DNA from: an uncultured Methanomethylovorans sp.
Lineage (GTDB): Archaea > Halobacteriota > Methanosarcinia > Methanosarcinales > Methanosarcinaceae
Direction of reading: 5' to 3'
Length of the DNA: 64,000 nucleotides
Assembly (NCBI RefSeq): GCF_963678545.1
Contig: NZ_OY782870.1
Span: forward strand, 2,666,001-2,730,000
Of this stretch, positions 36,320-46,128 are shown piece by piece. The notes beneath the pieces are model-generated. The model was not told where the DNA came from. It saw nothing but the letters and a program-made list of their open reading frames with translations, and searched no databases. Made by a program: the position numbers and the translations under genes. Positions within the stretch are counted from its first letter, which is position 1. Each line of letters starts with the position of its first letter.

Positions 36320-38410
36320 GTGGTTAAGATGTCAAAAAAAATAGTCAAATTTGTTAACCGCGAGATAAGCTGGCTTTCTTTTAATGAAAGGGTATTGCAG
36401 GAGGCAGCGGATCCTTCACTGCCATTGCTGGAACGCCTGAAGTTTTTGGGTATTTATTCATCAAACCAAGACGAATTTTTTAGTGTGAGAGTAGGTACTG
36501 TTCACCGAATGATAGATGCGGGAGTGAAATCCAGTGAAATAATCGGGGATTCTCCCAAAAAAACAATGAAAATGATTCATAAAAGAGTATTACAGCTTAG
36601 GGATAGGTTCGAAGATATATTCACAGAGGTAGAAAAAGAACTTAAAAAGGAAAGTATCTTCATAATCAATGAGACTGAGCTTAGTTCAGAACAACAGGAC
36701 TTTGTTCGGGAATACTTAATTTCCAAGGTGCGTCCCAGGCTTGTACCTATTATGTTCAGGGAACTAAGGAAATTCCCTTATCTGAAGAACCAGGCAATAT
36801 ATCTGGCAGTGGCAATGTACAAATACCACGATCCACAGGATTTTAACTACGCTTTGATCGAAGTACCCGCAGACGTATTGCCAAGATACATCCCCCTACC
36901 ATCCAAAGATGGCACACAATACATAATAATGCTTGATGATATAATACGCTTTGGCCTCACAAACATTTTCTCCATCTTTGATTATGAATCTATAAATGCA
37001 TACACCATTAAGCTGACACGGGACGCTGAGCTTGACATCGATGATGATGTGATGAAAAGTTTCTTTGAGAAGATATCCGAGGGTCTCAAGCAAAGAGAAA
37101 GAGGAGAGCCCGTTAGATTTGTATATGACAGGGATATCCCGGAAGACCTGCTGAACGTTGTCCTTGATGGCCTGAAACTGAAGAATTTTGAAAACATAGT
37201 CCCTGGCGGGAGATATCACAATGCACGGGATTTCATTAACTTCCCTGAAGTGGGTAGTTGTTCCCTGCTAAATGAGAAAAGCAAGCAAATAAGGCATCCT
37301 AATCTGCCAGTTAACCGAAGCATTCTGGATGTAATACGGAACAAAGATGTAATGCTCTGCTACCCATACCATTCTTTTGACCATATGATAGACCTGCTAA
37401 GAGAAGCAGCCATAGACCCTAATGTAATAAACATAAAAATGACATTCTATCGGGTAGCTAAGAATTCCAATGTAGTAAATGCCCTAATCAATGCTGTCAA
37501 GAATGGTAAATCTGTGACTGTAGTGATAGAACTACAGGCTCGCTTTGATGAAATGGCCAACATATACTGGACACAGAAACTGGAAGAAGCAGGAGCCACA
37601 ATCATAGATGGAGTGCCTGGGCTTAAAGTACATGCAAAGCTCTGTGAGATAACAAGAATGGAGAACGATATACCAGTTACTTATGCATGTATAGGCACTG
37701 GAAACTTCAATGAATCTACTGCTCATGTCTATAGTGACCATTCATTGTTGACATCTAATCCTGCCATCACTAAGGAAGTGAAACATCTTTTCGATTTCTT
37801 TGAACATACTTACAAACATATTAGATATGACCATCTTATCGTCGCACCACATTATATGCGCAACAAGATCTACAGGCTGATCAATGCAGAGATAAAAAAT
37901 GCAAAAAACGGAAAACATGCGTATATATATCTGAAGATGAACAACCTTGTGGACCGCAGAATGATAGAGAAACTTTACGAAGCTAGTCAGGCAGGTGTAA
38001 AGATAAGAATGATTATAAGAGGTATATGCTCTCTTGTCCCCGGCATAAAAGGGCTTAGCGAGAACATACATGTCATAAGCATAGTAGACAAATATTTGGA
38101 GCATTCCAGAGTGTTCATTTTCTGCAACGGTGGTGATGAGAAATATTTCATTTCTTCTGCTGACTGGATGGTGCGCAACCTTGATAGACGAGTCGAGGTA
38201 GCGGTGCCAATTTACGACAGTTCCATACAAGAAGAACTTAAACAGTTCATGGAAATCCAGTTTGCTGATAATACAAAAGCCCGTATAATTAATAAGGAAC
38301 TGGATAATAGATATGTAAAAAGAAAACGTGCAAGCGATGAAAGACGTGCACAGGATGACCTGTACAAACTATTTTCAAATAAAGCATCTGGAAAAAGTGG
38401 TATGGAATGA
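36320..38410 (+). CDS. ppk1: Polyphosphate kinase 1
   Basis: The 696-residue protein has full PPK1 length. It opens with FVNREISWLSFNERVLQEA. The autophosphorylated histidine lies in GLKVHAKLCEIT at about residue 438, and the second catalytic histidine in EHSRVFIFCNGG at about 595. The FYRVAKNSNVVNALINAVKNGKSVTVV-type phosphatidyltransferase-like fold lies between. It makes polyphosphate from ATP reversibly. The frame starts with GTG 36320; ATG 36329 is a good alternative. Neither has a clear ribosome binding site. The stop overlaps the ppx start as ATGA, so the two opposing activities are translationally coupled. Confidence 0.95.
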   Translation: MVKMSKKIVKFVNREISWLSFNERVLQEAADPSLPLLERLKFLGIYSSNQDEFFSVRVGTVHRMIDAGVKSSEIIGDSPKKTMKMIHKRVLQLRDRFEDIFTEVEKELKKESIFIINETELSSEQQDFVREYLISKVRPRLVPIMFRELRKFPYLKNQAIYLAVAMYKYHDPQDFNYALIEVPADVLPRYIPLPSKDGTQYIIMLDDIIRFGLTNIFSIFDYESINAYTIKLTRDAELDIDDDVMKSFFEKISEGLKQRERGEPVRFVYDRDIPEDLLNVVLDGLKLKNFENIVPGGRYHNARDFINFPEVGSCSLLNEKSKQIRHPNLPVNRSILDVIRNKDVMLCYPYHSFDHMIDLLREAAIDPNVINIKMTFYRVAKNSNVVNALINAVKNGKSVTVVIELQARFDEMANIYWTQKLEEAGATIIDGVPGLKVHAKLCEITRMENDIPVTYACIGTGNFNESTAHVYSDHSLLTSNPAITKEVKHLFDFFEHTYKHIRYDHLIVAPHYMRNKIYRLINAEIKNAKNGKHAYIYLKMNNLVDRRMIEKLYEASQAGVKIRMIIRGICSLVPGIKGLSENIHVISIVDKYLEHSRVFIFCNGGDEKYFISSADWMVRNLDRRVEVAVPIYDSSIQEELKQFMEIQFADNTKARIINKELDNRYVKRKRASDERRAQDDLYKLFSNKASGKSGME

Positions 38411-39300
38411 AATTCGCTGCTATAGATCTCGGTTCAAATGCCGTGAGGCTTTTGCTTGCAAAGGTAGAAGAGGAAAGTGTTCACCCAGTATACGAGAAAG
38501 TTTCCCTTTTTAGGATGCCTATCCGCTTAGGTGAAGATGCTTTCCCCCACAAAAGAATATCAGAAGAAAAGATCCAGCAGCTTGTTAAGACCATGATAGG
38601 TTTCAAGTATCTTATGGATGCTTTCGAACCTGCGGACTATATGGCATGCGCTACATCAGCTATGCGAGAATCTGAAAATAGCCGTGAAATAGTTGACCTT
38701 ATCCATAAGGAAAGCGGTATTGACCTATCGATTATCAGTGGAAAAAGGGAAGCTGAGATAATCTATACTAATCATGTAGAGAGAATTGCTGGCAATAATG
38801 GCCGTGGATGCCATTTGTATGTGGATGTTGGCGGTGGAAGTACAGAAATAATCGTATTCGATGAGTATAAAATAATGGAATCCCGGTCGTTTGATATTGG
38901 AAGTATACGTATACACGAAGGACTGGTAACTAAAAGAGATTGGGAAGACATGAAACTGTGGGTGAAGCATGTTTCTTCCCGCTATCAGCCAATATCCGCA
39001 GTTGGAAGTGGTGGAAACATCAATTTCCTATACAGCATGTCTAAAACAAAGGATGGGGAGCCTTTTGAGTATGACAAACTGAAAAAACTGAATAGTCACA
39101 TCCGTTCATTCACAATAGAACAACGCATATCAGAACTCAATATCAGACCAGACAGGGCAGACCTAATAGTCCCTGCAGCAAAAATATATCTTTCCGTGAT
39201 GAAATGGAGTGGTATCACGGATATGTTCGTACCGCAAATGGGGCTTGCTGATGGAATCATTCATGTGTTGTACAATAAACACAAGCAAACTTTTGTGTGA
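38407..39300 (+). CDS. ppx: Ppx/GppA-family exopolyphosphatase
   Basis: This 297-residue protein has the ASKHA fold of the Ppx/GppA family. It shows AAIDLGSNAVRLLLAKV at the N-terminus, ATSAMRESENS, and LYVDVGGGSTEIIVF near 137-151. AVGSGGNINFL and a final MGLADGIIH block complete it. It has the catalytic two-lobed domain only and lacks the C-terminal HD-like domain of longer bacterial enzymes. The overlap with ppk1 supports a polyphosphate substrate rather than pppGpp. It ends convergently with pyrF. Confidence 0.9.
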   Translation: MKFAAIDLGSNAVRLLLAKVEEESVHPVYEKVSLFRMPIRLGEDAFPHKRISEEKIQQLVKTMIGFKYLMDAFEPADYMACATSAMRESENSREIVDLIHKESGIDLSIISGKREAEIIYTNHVERIAGNNGRGCHLYVDVGGGSTEIIVFDEYKIMESRSFDIGSIRIHEGLVTKRDWEDMKLWVKHVSSRYQPISAVGSGGNINFLYSMSKTKDGEPFEYDKLKKLNSHIRSFTIEQRISELNIRPDRADLIVPAAKIYLSVMKWSGITDMFVPQMGLADGIIHVLYNKHKQTFV

Positions 39301-39311
39301 TGACTAAAAAA

Positions 39312-39372
39312 GTGTGCCTCAGGACTCATAGGGTTCATCACTGTTCAGAAAATGATCTCATCACAGGCACAC
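39312..39372. terminator. Long-loop inverted repeat between convergent ppx and pyrF
   Basis: GTGTGCCT at 39312-39319 pairs with AGGCACAC at 39365-39372, with a 45-base loop. It lies between two convergent genes and could help termination on both strands. No long T-run follows on either side. Confidence 0.4.
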
Positions 39373-39378
39373 ATTGTA

Positions 39379-40035
39379 TTATTTCAAAGCATCTTCTATT
39401 TCTGATCCGATGTTTATGGACATCTGCCTTGGATCATCAGCAAGGTAAATACTTCTTCCTACTATGACCCAGTCAGCTCCTGCTTTGATGGTATCTGCAG
39501 CGCTTCCGCCCTGAACACCCACACCTGGAGATATAATGGCTATATCGTCCCCTATTATACTGCGGATCTTTTTTACGCGCTCCGGACGAGTAGCTGGTGC
39601 AACAACACCTGTAACCTTTGCATTAGCTGCCATCTGTGCCATATCTTCTGCTACCTTCTGCATGAAATCAAGAGCCCCAGGATGACTCATCTCAGTAACT
39701 ACGTAGACCTCTTTTCCATGTTCTTCGGCAACTTCGACACACATCTTAAGGCTGTCAGAACCGGTAAAAGCATGTACAATTACAGCATCTGCTCCAGCCC
39801 TGAACACCTGTTCACAGATGAGACGATCAGTGTTAGGTATATCAGCGACCTTGAAGTCCGCTATCACAGGTACCATTTCTGCAATTTCACCTATGACGTC
39901 TTTTCCTGTTGCAAGGACCAGAGGATAGCCTATTTTGATAGCATCTACATGACCTTTTACGCTCTGGGCTATTTTAAGTGCCTGCTGCCTGTCCGTAACA
40001 TCCAGGGCAAGTATGAGTCTTGTATCCTTTATCAC
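39379..40035 (-). CDS. pyrF: Orotidine 5'-phosphate decarboxylase
   Basis: The 218-residue protein has normal archaeal length. The catalytic Asp-Lys-Asp set lies in [12 protein letters not shown] at residues 60, 62 and 65. The phosphate-binding end is [16 protein letters not shown]. It converts OMP to UMP in pyrimidine synthesis. The GTG start overlaps the stop of the upstream deoxyhypusine synthase gene as GTGA and has an AGGAAGTGAT site inside that gene, so the pair is translated together. Confidence 0.95.
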   Translation of the reverse strand: MIKDTRLILALDVTDRQQALKIAQSVKGHVDAIKIGYPLVLATGKDVIGEIAEMVPVIADFKVADIPNTDRLICEQVFRAGADAVIVHAFTGSDSLKMCVEVAEEHGKEVYVVTEMSHPGALDFMQKVAEDMAQMAANAKVTGVVAPATRPERVKKIRSIIGDDIAIISPGVGVQGGSAADTIKAGADWVIVGRSIYLADDPRQMSINIGSEIEDALK

Positions 40036-41012
40036 GACATCACTTCCTGATATATTAATTTATGATCTTTAGAGAGCCTGCTTCTTACAGCCGCCACAAG
40101 CAGAGGTAGAGTAATAGTGGCATCAGAGTGTACAGTGACAGAACGAGCACTTTCACTGACCTTGCCCCATGAACGTGCTTCATCAAGTGTAGCGCCGCTT
40201 AAGCCTCCTGTCTCGGGGGTATCCATGGTAAGCTGTATAGCATACTCAAATTCCTGGTGGGTCACGAGCATGGACTGGAATATATAGTTCTTGGGTACTC
40301 CACCACCAATAAGTAATGCACCCGGGTTTTTTGCTTCGTAGCAGATATCGATGATCTCCCTCATATCAGCGAATGCGTCCACATTGAGAGCATGCATCTG
40401 TTTGTATAGCCAGGCCTGAAGCCCGATCATAGAATCCTGTATCGCAGGGCAATACACAGGCACGTTCATGTCTGCAGCAGTGCGTAATATGGAATTCTTG
40501 TCATCGATATTATTACCGATATGCGTCATGAATTCCCTGATGGATATGGTCTTGGCACCGATGTCAGAAAATATTGCCTGCATCTTCTCTTCAAAATCTG
40601 TAAAATGGTGCTCAGGCAGGAACACGTCATAGATGCGGTTAATCTCCTGGTGTTTTAGTTCCACATCATCGGTTTGCTCAGTGCCCTTGTAATGGTGCAG
40701 ACCCAAGGATTCCACTACCTCATGCACCATGTTTGCCCCTGTTGTGACCAGTACATCTATATAGCCATCCCTGATAAGGTCGGCTACGATAGCACGCATG
40801 CCCGCTGGCACCATGGCTCCAGCAAGTCCAAAGAAACTGGTGCTATTATTGCTTAACATCTCATGATAGATATCTACTGCATCGGCTATTCGGCCTGCCC
40901 CAAAAGCACAGCCATCCAGCGCATGTATCAGTTCGTCCACGCTCATGCCAGCGGTTACCCTGGCTTGATTGATAGGACACTGAAGACTTCCTTCCATTGA
41001 ATGATGAACCAT
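40032..41012 (-). CDS. dys: Deoxyhypusine synthase
   Basis: The 326-residue protein shows [20 protein letters not shown] and [15 protein letters not shown]. It also shows the NAD-site [10 protein letters not shown] and the active-site lysine in [11 protein letters not shown] at about residue 241. It transfers the butylamine part of spermidine to a lysine of initiation factor aIF5A. The gene starts behind a GAAGGG site and is the first of a two-gene unit with pyrF. The divergent metallophosphoesterase gene begins 121 bases away. Confidence 0.92.
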   Translation of the reverse strand: MVHHSMEGSLQCPINQARVTAGMSVDELIHALDGCAFGAGRIADAVDIYHEMLSNNSTSFFGLAGAMVPAGMRAIVADLIRDGYIDVLVTTGANMVHEVVESLGLHHYKGTEQTDDVELKHQEINRIYDVFLPEHHFTDFEEKMQAIFSDIGAKTISIREFMTHIGNNIDDKNSILRTAADMNVPVYCPAIQDSMIGLQAWLYKQMHALNVDAFADMREIIDICYEAKNPGALLIGGGVPKNYIFQSMLVTHQEFEYAIQLTMDTPETGGLSGATLDEARSWGKVSESARSVTVHSDATITLPLLVAAVRSRLSKDHKLIYQEVMS

Positions 41013-41133
41013 TTAAAAGCCCTTCTTTTGGTACGTTTACAGCATTCATGTGTTTTAAGGTTTCTTCATACATGAAGACCGGTATATTTTAAAATGCATT
41101 ATTACCATATTCAAAATAAAATTCTATATACGA

Positions 41134-41967
41134 ATGACAATCGAAATCGAACCTATATTCAATGAGCCTGCACTTGTTGTGAAAAATGAAGTGACATCCC
41201 TTGTGATAGCAGATATACATCTGGGAATAGAGTGGGACCTTTATACCAGTGGTTTTTCCATACCTAGCCGCATGCAAATGGGCCTTGACCGCATTCTGAG
41301 ATACATCCAAACTGTACGACCTGAAAGGCTTATACTTCTGGGAGATGTGAAACATAACGTGCCCCAGATATCCTGGCAGGAAAGAGATGAACTGCCTTAT
41401 TTCCTGAGTACGCTTGCAGAACACGCACATGTAGACATACTCCCTGGAAACCATGATGCAGGCATAGAATTCCTTCTTCCTGTAGGGAAAAATGTACAAT
41501 TACACTCGTCTAGAGGAGCAGTTATAGATAATGTAGGTTACTTTCACGGCCATACCTGGCCTGCTCCTGAACTGCTTAAAGTTGAGTACATAATCACAGC
41601 ACACAACCATCCAACAATCCGTTTTACAGATCCACTTGGCCATATGGTGGTGGAGCCTGCCTGGGTGCGCACCAGGCTGAAAAAAGAGGTGTTACAAGCA
41701 CATTATAGTAGCCTAGACCTTAATGAAGACTGGAAAGACCCACAGATATTTATTATACCTTTCTTCAATGAACTTTGCGGAGGCGTTGCATTCAACGAGT
41801 CATTGGAAGATGATCTTTTAGGCCCCATATTTTCATCCGGGGGAGTAGAACTTGATAATGCAGAAATCTACCTGCTGGATGGAACAAAGTTGGGACTTTT
41901 AAAACATGTGCGCAAATTACATGGTCCTAAAAAAGAACGTAAAGCAAGAAGGAAGGGACACAAATGA
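41134..41967 (+). CDS. Metallophosphoesterase (COG1407-like)
   Basis: The 277-residue protein has calcineurin-like metal motifs: ADIHLGIEW near residue 30, [18 protein letters not shown], and HGHTWPAPE with HNHP shortly after. It has the length of the archaeal proteins that are often encoded next to Lhr helicases, and some are described as DNA-ligase-associated in bacteria. Its stop overlaps the lhr start by four bases. Together they suggest a nucleic-acid repair pair. A basic [12 protein letters not shown] tail ends the protein. Confidence 0.86.
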   Translation: MTIEIEPIFNEPALVVKNEVTSLVIADIHLGIEWDLYTSGFSIPSRMQMGLDRILRYIQTVRPERLILLGDVKHNVPQISWQERDELPYFLSTLAEHAHVDILPGNHDAGIEFLLPVGKNVQLHSSRGAVIDNVGYFHGHTWPAPELLKVEYIITAHNHPTIRFTDPLGHMVVEPAWVRTRLKKEVLQAHYSSLDLNEDWKDPQIFIIPFFNELCGGVAFNESLEDDLLGPIFSSGGVELDNAEIYLLDGTKLGLLKHVRKLHGPKKERKARRKGHK

Positions 41968-44795
41968 GCTTTGGAAACCTATTCGATACATTTGACCCAA
42001 GAATTCAGGAAACTTTGATAAAACTTGGATTCAAGGCACCTACAGAGCCCCAGGAAAAAGCCTTTCCACATATACTAAAAGGCGAACACACTTTCCTCAT
42101 AGCGCCTACGGGTTCTGGTAAAACGGAATCTGCTGTATTACCGATCTTTAACCACATCCTTGCAAGATCCCTTGAAGAGAGAAAAGGCATATCGGCTCTC
42201 TATATTACACCCCTGCGGGCATTGAATAGGGATATGCTCTCACGCATACAGTGGTGGGGAAAACAACTTGGCATCGATGTGCAGGTTCGTCATGGGGATA
42301 CCCCACGTAATGAACGCCAGAAACAGTCGCGCAGACCACCAGACCTTTTGATCACCACCCCTGAAACCTTGCAGGCAATGTTTACAGGCAGGTTGCTGCG
42401 TGAAAGTCTGAGCTATGTAAAACATGTAGTAGTGGACGAGATCCATGAGATGGCTGCTTCAAAAAGGGGAGCGCAGCTTGCAGTGGGCCTTGAAAGGCTG
42501 GTGGAGCTTGCAGGAGAGTTCCAGAGAGTGGGACTTTCTGCCACTGTAGGCAATCCTGAAGAAGTTGCACGATTCCTTGCAGGATCAGAGAGAAATGTGG
42601 TTGTGTTACAAGTTATCATGTCAAAATTCCTGGAGTTTGATGTGGTGCGCCCGCTGATAGCTGCAGAGGACATGGACATCTCGCAGCTGGTTGGATGTGA
42701 TATTGAGTTTGCTGCTCACCTAAGATGCATTCGGGGCATAGTACAAAGACATGAGTCTACTCTTGTATTCGTCAACACCCGACAAAGTGCTGAAGCACTT
42801 GCATCAGGTTTCAGAATAATGGGCGAGTCGATTGGGGTGCACCATGGATCTTTGTCTGTAGAAGCACGTATAGAAGCAGAGGAATCTTTCAAAGCGGGAG
42901 ACCTTAGAGGTCTTATATGTACTTCTTCCATGGAACTTGGCATTGATATAGGTAAAGTGGATCATGTAGTTCAATACGGATCTCCACGACAGGTTTCGCG
43001 TCTTTTACAAAGGGTTGGACGTGCCGGGCACAGGATACACGAGATATCTAGAGGTACCATTCTGGCAGTGGGGCAGGATGATGTTGCAGAGAGTATGATG
43101 ATCGTAATGTATGCTCTGGAGGGGAAAGCGGAAAATATATCGGTGCAAACTGGAGCCCTAGACGTGCTGGCCAATCAGATATCAGGAATGGTACTTGATT
43201 TTGGAGAACTTGATATTTCGCGTCTGTATTCTATATTCCAGAGGGCATATCCTTTCCGTGACCTGACCCTGCGGGAACTGGAAAGGGTTGTGGAGCAGGT
43301 CACAGAATATCGGCTGGTGTGGAGAGAAGAAAGTTCAATGGTATTAGGCAGAAGGCGCAAGAGTTGGCAGTATTATTATGAGAATCTGTCCATGATACCT
43401 GATGAGAAAAAATACGAGGTCTTCGATATGGTTTCCGGCAGGCCGGTGGGAATGCTGGATGAGGCTTTCGTTGTAACATCTGCAACTCCCGGTGCTGTGT
43501 TCATCACTAAAGGTGACATGTGGAGAGTTATAGACATGGACACCGAAAGGAACAGGATAAAAGTAGAACCTGTTAAGGCAAAGGGCGAGATCCCCAGCTG
43601 GGTGGGAGAGGAAATACCTGTGCCTTTTGATGTGGCTCAGGCAGTAGGAAGACTTCGTGCTTCTATAAGAGATTCGCTTCTGAAAGAGATCCCCGATGAC
43701 GAAATATCAGAAGAGCTTATGCACAAGTACCATGTTGACATGGCAGGTGCTTTAGAGGCGATTACTCTTGTGGCCGAGCATGTGACAGCAGGGCTCAAAG
43801 TACCTGATGACAGGACATTGCTTATCGAAAGTGATGATGATGCAATAGTCATTAACGCTTGTTTCGGCCATAATACTAATGAAACTTTGGGCAAAGTGCT
43901 TACAGCACTGCTTGCAGCACGCTTTGGAAGCAGTGTAGCACAGGAAACAGACCCTTACCGCATACGTTTACAGGGACCAAGAAGGCTCAAACCTGCTGAT
44001 ATAAGATCACTTATACTTGGAATTACTCCTGATCATATTGAACCTGTTATAGAGATGACTCTTAAAAACACATCTCTTATGAAATGGAAGATGGTGCATG
44101 TTGCAAGAAAGTTTGGGGCATTGAGCAAGGATCTTGATTATGACAGGATCAGCATGAAGAAGCTTCTTGAAATATACAAGGGTACTTCCATGTATGACGA
44201 AGTGATCCGGGAGATCATGCATGATATGCTGGATGTGGAAAAAGCCCGTGAAGTGCTATCCTTGATAGCTTCTGGTACTTACCATATAGAAGTAAGTGGC
44301 CCAACTCCCATCGGTTCTTCCGGATTTTCTATGAAACGTGACCTGGTAGCTCCGGAAAAAGCTGATCGTTCCATTGTGCTGGCTCTAAAGGAACGTATTA
44401 TGCACGATAGTATCATATTGTTCTGCATACACTGTAAAAAGTGGATATCGAACCGGAAAGTAATGAATGTACCGGATGAAATCACATGCCCCGTATGCGG
44501 ATCAAAAATGGTGGCCGCCCTCAAGCCGTGGGAAGAGGAAGAGATAAAACTTGTGAAGAAACATGACTTCTCCGCTTCCAACGAAGAGGTGAAACGCATC
44601 CGGAGAGTATATAGAAACGCTAATTTTGTACGCGGATATGGAAAAAAGGCTGTCATTGCACTCGCATCCAGAGGCGTAGGTCCTGAAACAGCTTCCCGTA
44701 TCATACAAAAGAACAGAATGGAAGAAGAGGATTTTTATAGGGACATTATGACAGCGGAGCGTAACTATGCAAAAACAAAAAAATTTTGGGACTAA
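41964..44795 (+). CDS. lhr: Lhr-type superfamily 2 ATP-dependent helicase
   Basis: The 943-residue protein has Walker [12 protein letters not shown] near 49-59 and [10 protein letters not shown]. Motif II is DEIHEM, SATVGNP follows, and motif VI lies in [12 protein letters not shown] long C-terminal part follows, with a zinc-ribbon-like [12 protein letters not shown] and CPVCG. This is the large helicase-related family involved in DNA repair. It overlaps the phosphoesterase gene by ATGA and is followed by the mtaA promoter region. Confidence 0.92.
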   Translation: MSFGNLFDTFDPRIQETLIKLGFKAPTEPQEKAFPHILKGEHTFLIAPTGSGKTESAVLPIFNHILARSLEERKGISALYITPLRALNRDMLSRIQWWGKQLGIDVQVRHGDTPRNERQKQSRRPPDLLITTPETLQAMFTGRLLRESLSYVKHVVVDEIHEMAASKRGAQLAVGLERLVELAGEFQRVGLSATVGNPEEVARFLAGSERNVVVLQVIMSKFLEFDVVRPLIAAEDMDISQLVGCDIEFAAHLRCIRGIVQRHESTLVFVNTRQSAEALASGFRIMGESIGVHHGSLSVEARIEAEESFKAGDLRGLICTSSMELGIDIGKVDHVVQYGSPRQVSRLLQRVGRAGHRIHEISRGTILAVGQDDVAESMMIVMYALEGKAENISVQTGALDVLANQISGMVLDFGELDISRLYSIFQRAYPFRDLTLRELERVVEQVTEYRLVWREESSMVLGRRRKSWQYYYENLSMIPDEKKYEVFDMVSGRPVGMLDEAFVVTSATPGAVFITKGDMWRVIDMDTERNRIKVEPVKAKGEIPSWVGEEIPVPFDVAQAVGRLRASIRDSLLKEIPDDEISEELMHKYHVDMAGALEAITLVAEHVTAGLKVPDDRTLLIESDDDAIVINACFGHNTNETLGKVLTALLAARFGSSVAQETDPYRIRLQGPRRLKPADIRSLILGITPDHIEPVIEMTLKNTSLMKWKMVHVARKFGALSKDLDYDRISMKKLLEIYKGTSMYDEVIREIMHDMLDVEKAREVLSLIASGTYHIEVSGPTPIGSSGFSMKRDLVAPEKADRSIVLALKERIMHDSIILFCIHCKKWISNRKVMNVPDEITCPVCGSKMVAALKPWEEEEIKLVKKHDFSASNEEVKRIRRVYRNANFVRGYGKKAVIALASRGVGPETASRIIQKNRMEEEDFYRDIMTAERNYAKTKKFWD

Positions 44796-44859
44796 ACCCC
44801 GCATTTAAAACTTTCTACACATTATACGAAAAGACGTACTTAATGAAAAGAGAATCATC

Positions 44860-44976
44860 AAATTTTAAGTATAAATATATATTTGGCCCACTATAAAGCA
44901 CTATTCCCAATAGTTTTATATTTGATGTATTGCAAATTCAGGTGACTAACTCTTTAATTGGAGAGAAGGATTAACT
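44860..44976 (+). promoter_or_regulatory. Promoter and leader of mtaA
   Basis: A TATA-like AAGTATAAATATATATTTGG lies at about 44868-44887, and a second TTTTATATTTG lies near 44915-44925. The ATG of mtaA at 44977 follows GGAGAGAAGG. The spacing leaves a leader of roughly 40-80 bases depending on which TATA box is used. Confidence 0.5.
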
Positions 44977-45996
44977 ATGAGCGACTTAAACATGAAGGAA
45001 AGGTTTTTAAAAGCATTGAAAGGTGAAGAAGTCGATAAAGTTCCAGTACTGTCTGTTACACAGACCGCTATTGTTGAGCTCATGGACAAGACAGGAGCTG
45101 CATGGCCAGCTGCACATAGCGATGCAAAGCTCATGGCAGAACTCGCATACGCTTCATACGAAGTATGTGGTCTTGAGGGTGTAAGGGCACCATACTGTCT
45201 TACAGTTCTTGCACAGGCAATGGGCTGTGAGGTCAACATGGGTACAAAGAACAGACAGCCATCTGTTACAGCTCACCCATACCCAGACAGTGTTGCAAAC
45301 CTCAAGATGCCTGAGAACCTTCTTGCACAGGGCAGAATCCCCGCTGTACTTGAAGCAATGAAAATCCTCAAGGAAAAAGCAGACGGAAAGATTCCAGTGA
45401 TTGCAGGTATGGAAGGACCAATCACCCTTGCATCAGACCTTTGCGGTGTAAAGAGGTTCATGAAATGGTCCATTAAGGACAAGGCTTCATACAACACTAT
45501 AATGAACTTTGCAACTGATGCATGTATTGCATATGCAAATGCTCTGGCAGATGCCGGTGCAGATGTGATCAGTGTACCAGATCCAGTATGCTCTCCTGAC
45601 CTCATGGCACCAGATGCATTTAAGGCAGACCTCAAGCCAATGCTCAAGAAGTTCGCAGCAGGAGTAAAGGTCCCAATGATCCTCCACATCTGCGGTGATG
45701 TAACTGCAATCATCCCCGACATGGCAGACTGTGGCTTTGCATCTATCAGTATCGAAGAGAAGGTAAAGGACATGGCTGGCGCAAAGGCAAAGGTTGCAGG
45801 CAAAGTAAGCATTTGCGGTAACGTGTCAAGCCCATTCGTTCTGCTCTCAGGCACACCAGAAAAAGTAACTGAAGCAGCCACAACCGCTCTTAAAGCAGGC
45901 GTGGATATACTTGCACCAGGATGCGGTATTGCACCAGACACCCCTGTTGCCAACCTTAAGGCAATGGTCGCTGCAAGAGACGCATACTACAAGTAA
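44977..45996 (+). CDS. mtaA: Methylcobamide:CoM methyltransferase, methanol-specific
   Basis: The 339-residue protein is of the uroporphyrinogen-decarboxylase fold. The zinc-binding set is in LHICGD (His237, Cys239) and APGCGI (Cys316). It moves the methyl group from the methylated corrinoid protein MtaC to coenzyme M, giving methyl-CoM for methanogenesis. The close relative MtbA serves methylamines. I choose MtaA because mtaCB is nearby, but the pair cannot be separated with certainty by eye. A hairpin terminator follows. Confidence 0.88.
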   Translation: MSDLNMKERFLKALKGEEVDKVPVLSVTQTAIVELMDKTGAAWPAAHSDAKLMAELAYASYEVCGLEGVRAPYCLTVLAQAMGCEVNMGTKNRQPSVTAHPYPDSVANLKMPENLLAQGRIPAVLEAMKILKEKADGKIPVIAGMEGPITLASDLCGVKRFMKWSIKDKASYNTIMNFATDACIAYANALADAGADVISVPDPVCSPDLMAPDAFKADLKPMLKKFAAGVKVPMILHICGDVTAIIPDMADCGFASISIEEKVKDMAGAKAKVAGKVSICGNVSSPFVLLSGTPEKVTEAATTALKAGVDILAPGCGIAPDTPVANLKAMVAARDAYYK

Positions 45997-46013
45997 AATC
46001 TTTCTTTAGTTAT

Positions 46014-46046
46014 TGTGGTCTTCATGACCACATACTCTTCTTTTTT
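46014..46046 (+). terminator. Hairpin and T-run after mtaA
   Basis: TGTGGTC (46014-46020) pairs with GACCACA (46026-46032) around TTCAT. T-rich sequence follows, including six T at 46041-46046. This is a good intrinsic-type terminator for mtaA and separates it from the following gene. Confidence 0.7.
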
Positions 46047-46128
46047 GAAAACTTTTTTATTGCCGGGAAAGCCATATGGTTTTCACGTGTTTTCCATGTA
46101 ATCCATCATAAGAGATAGGAGTCCTACC

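Noticed and set aside
45273..45953. 226-codon minus-strand frame opposite mtaA
   Set aside because: mtaA is clearly coding with its zinc ligands; the opposite frame is a shadow caused by codon bias.
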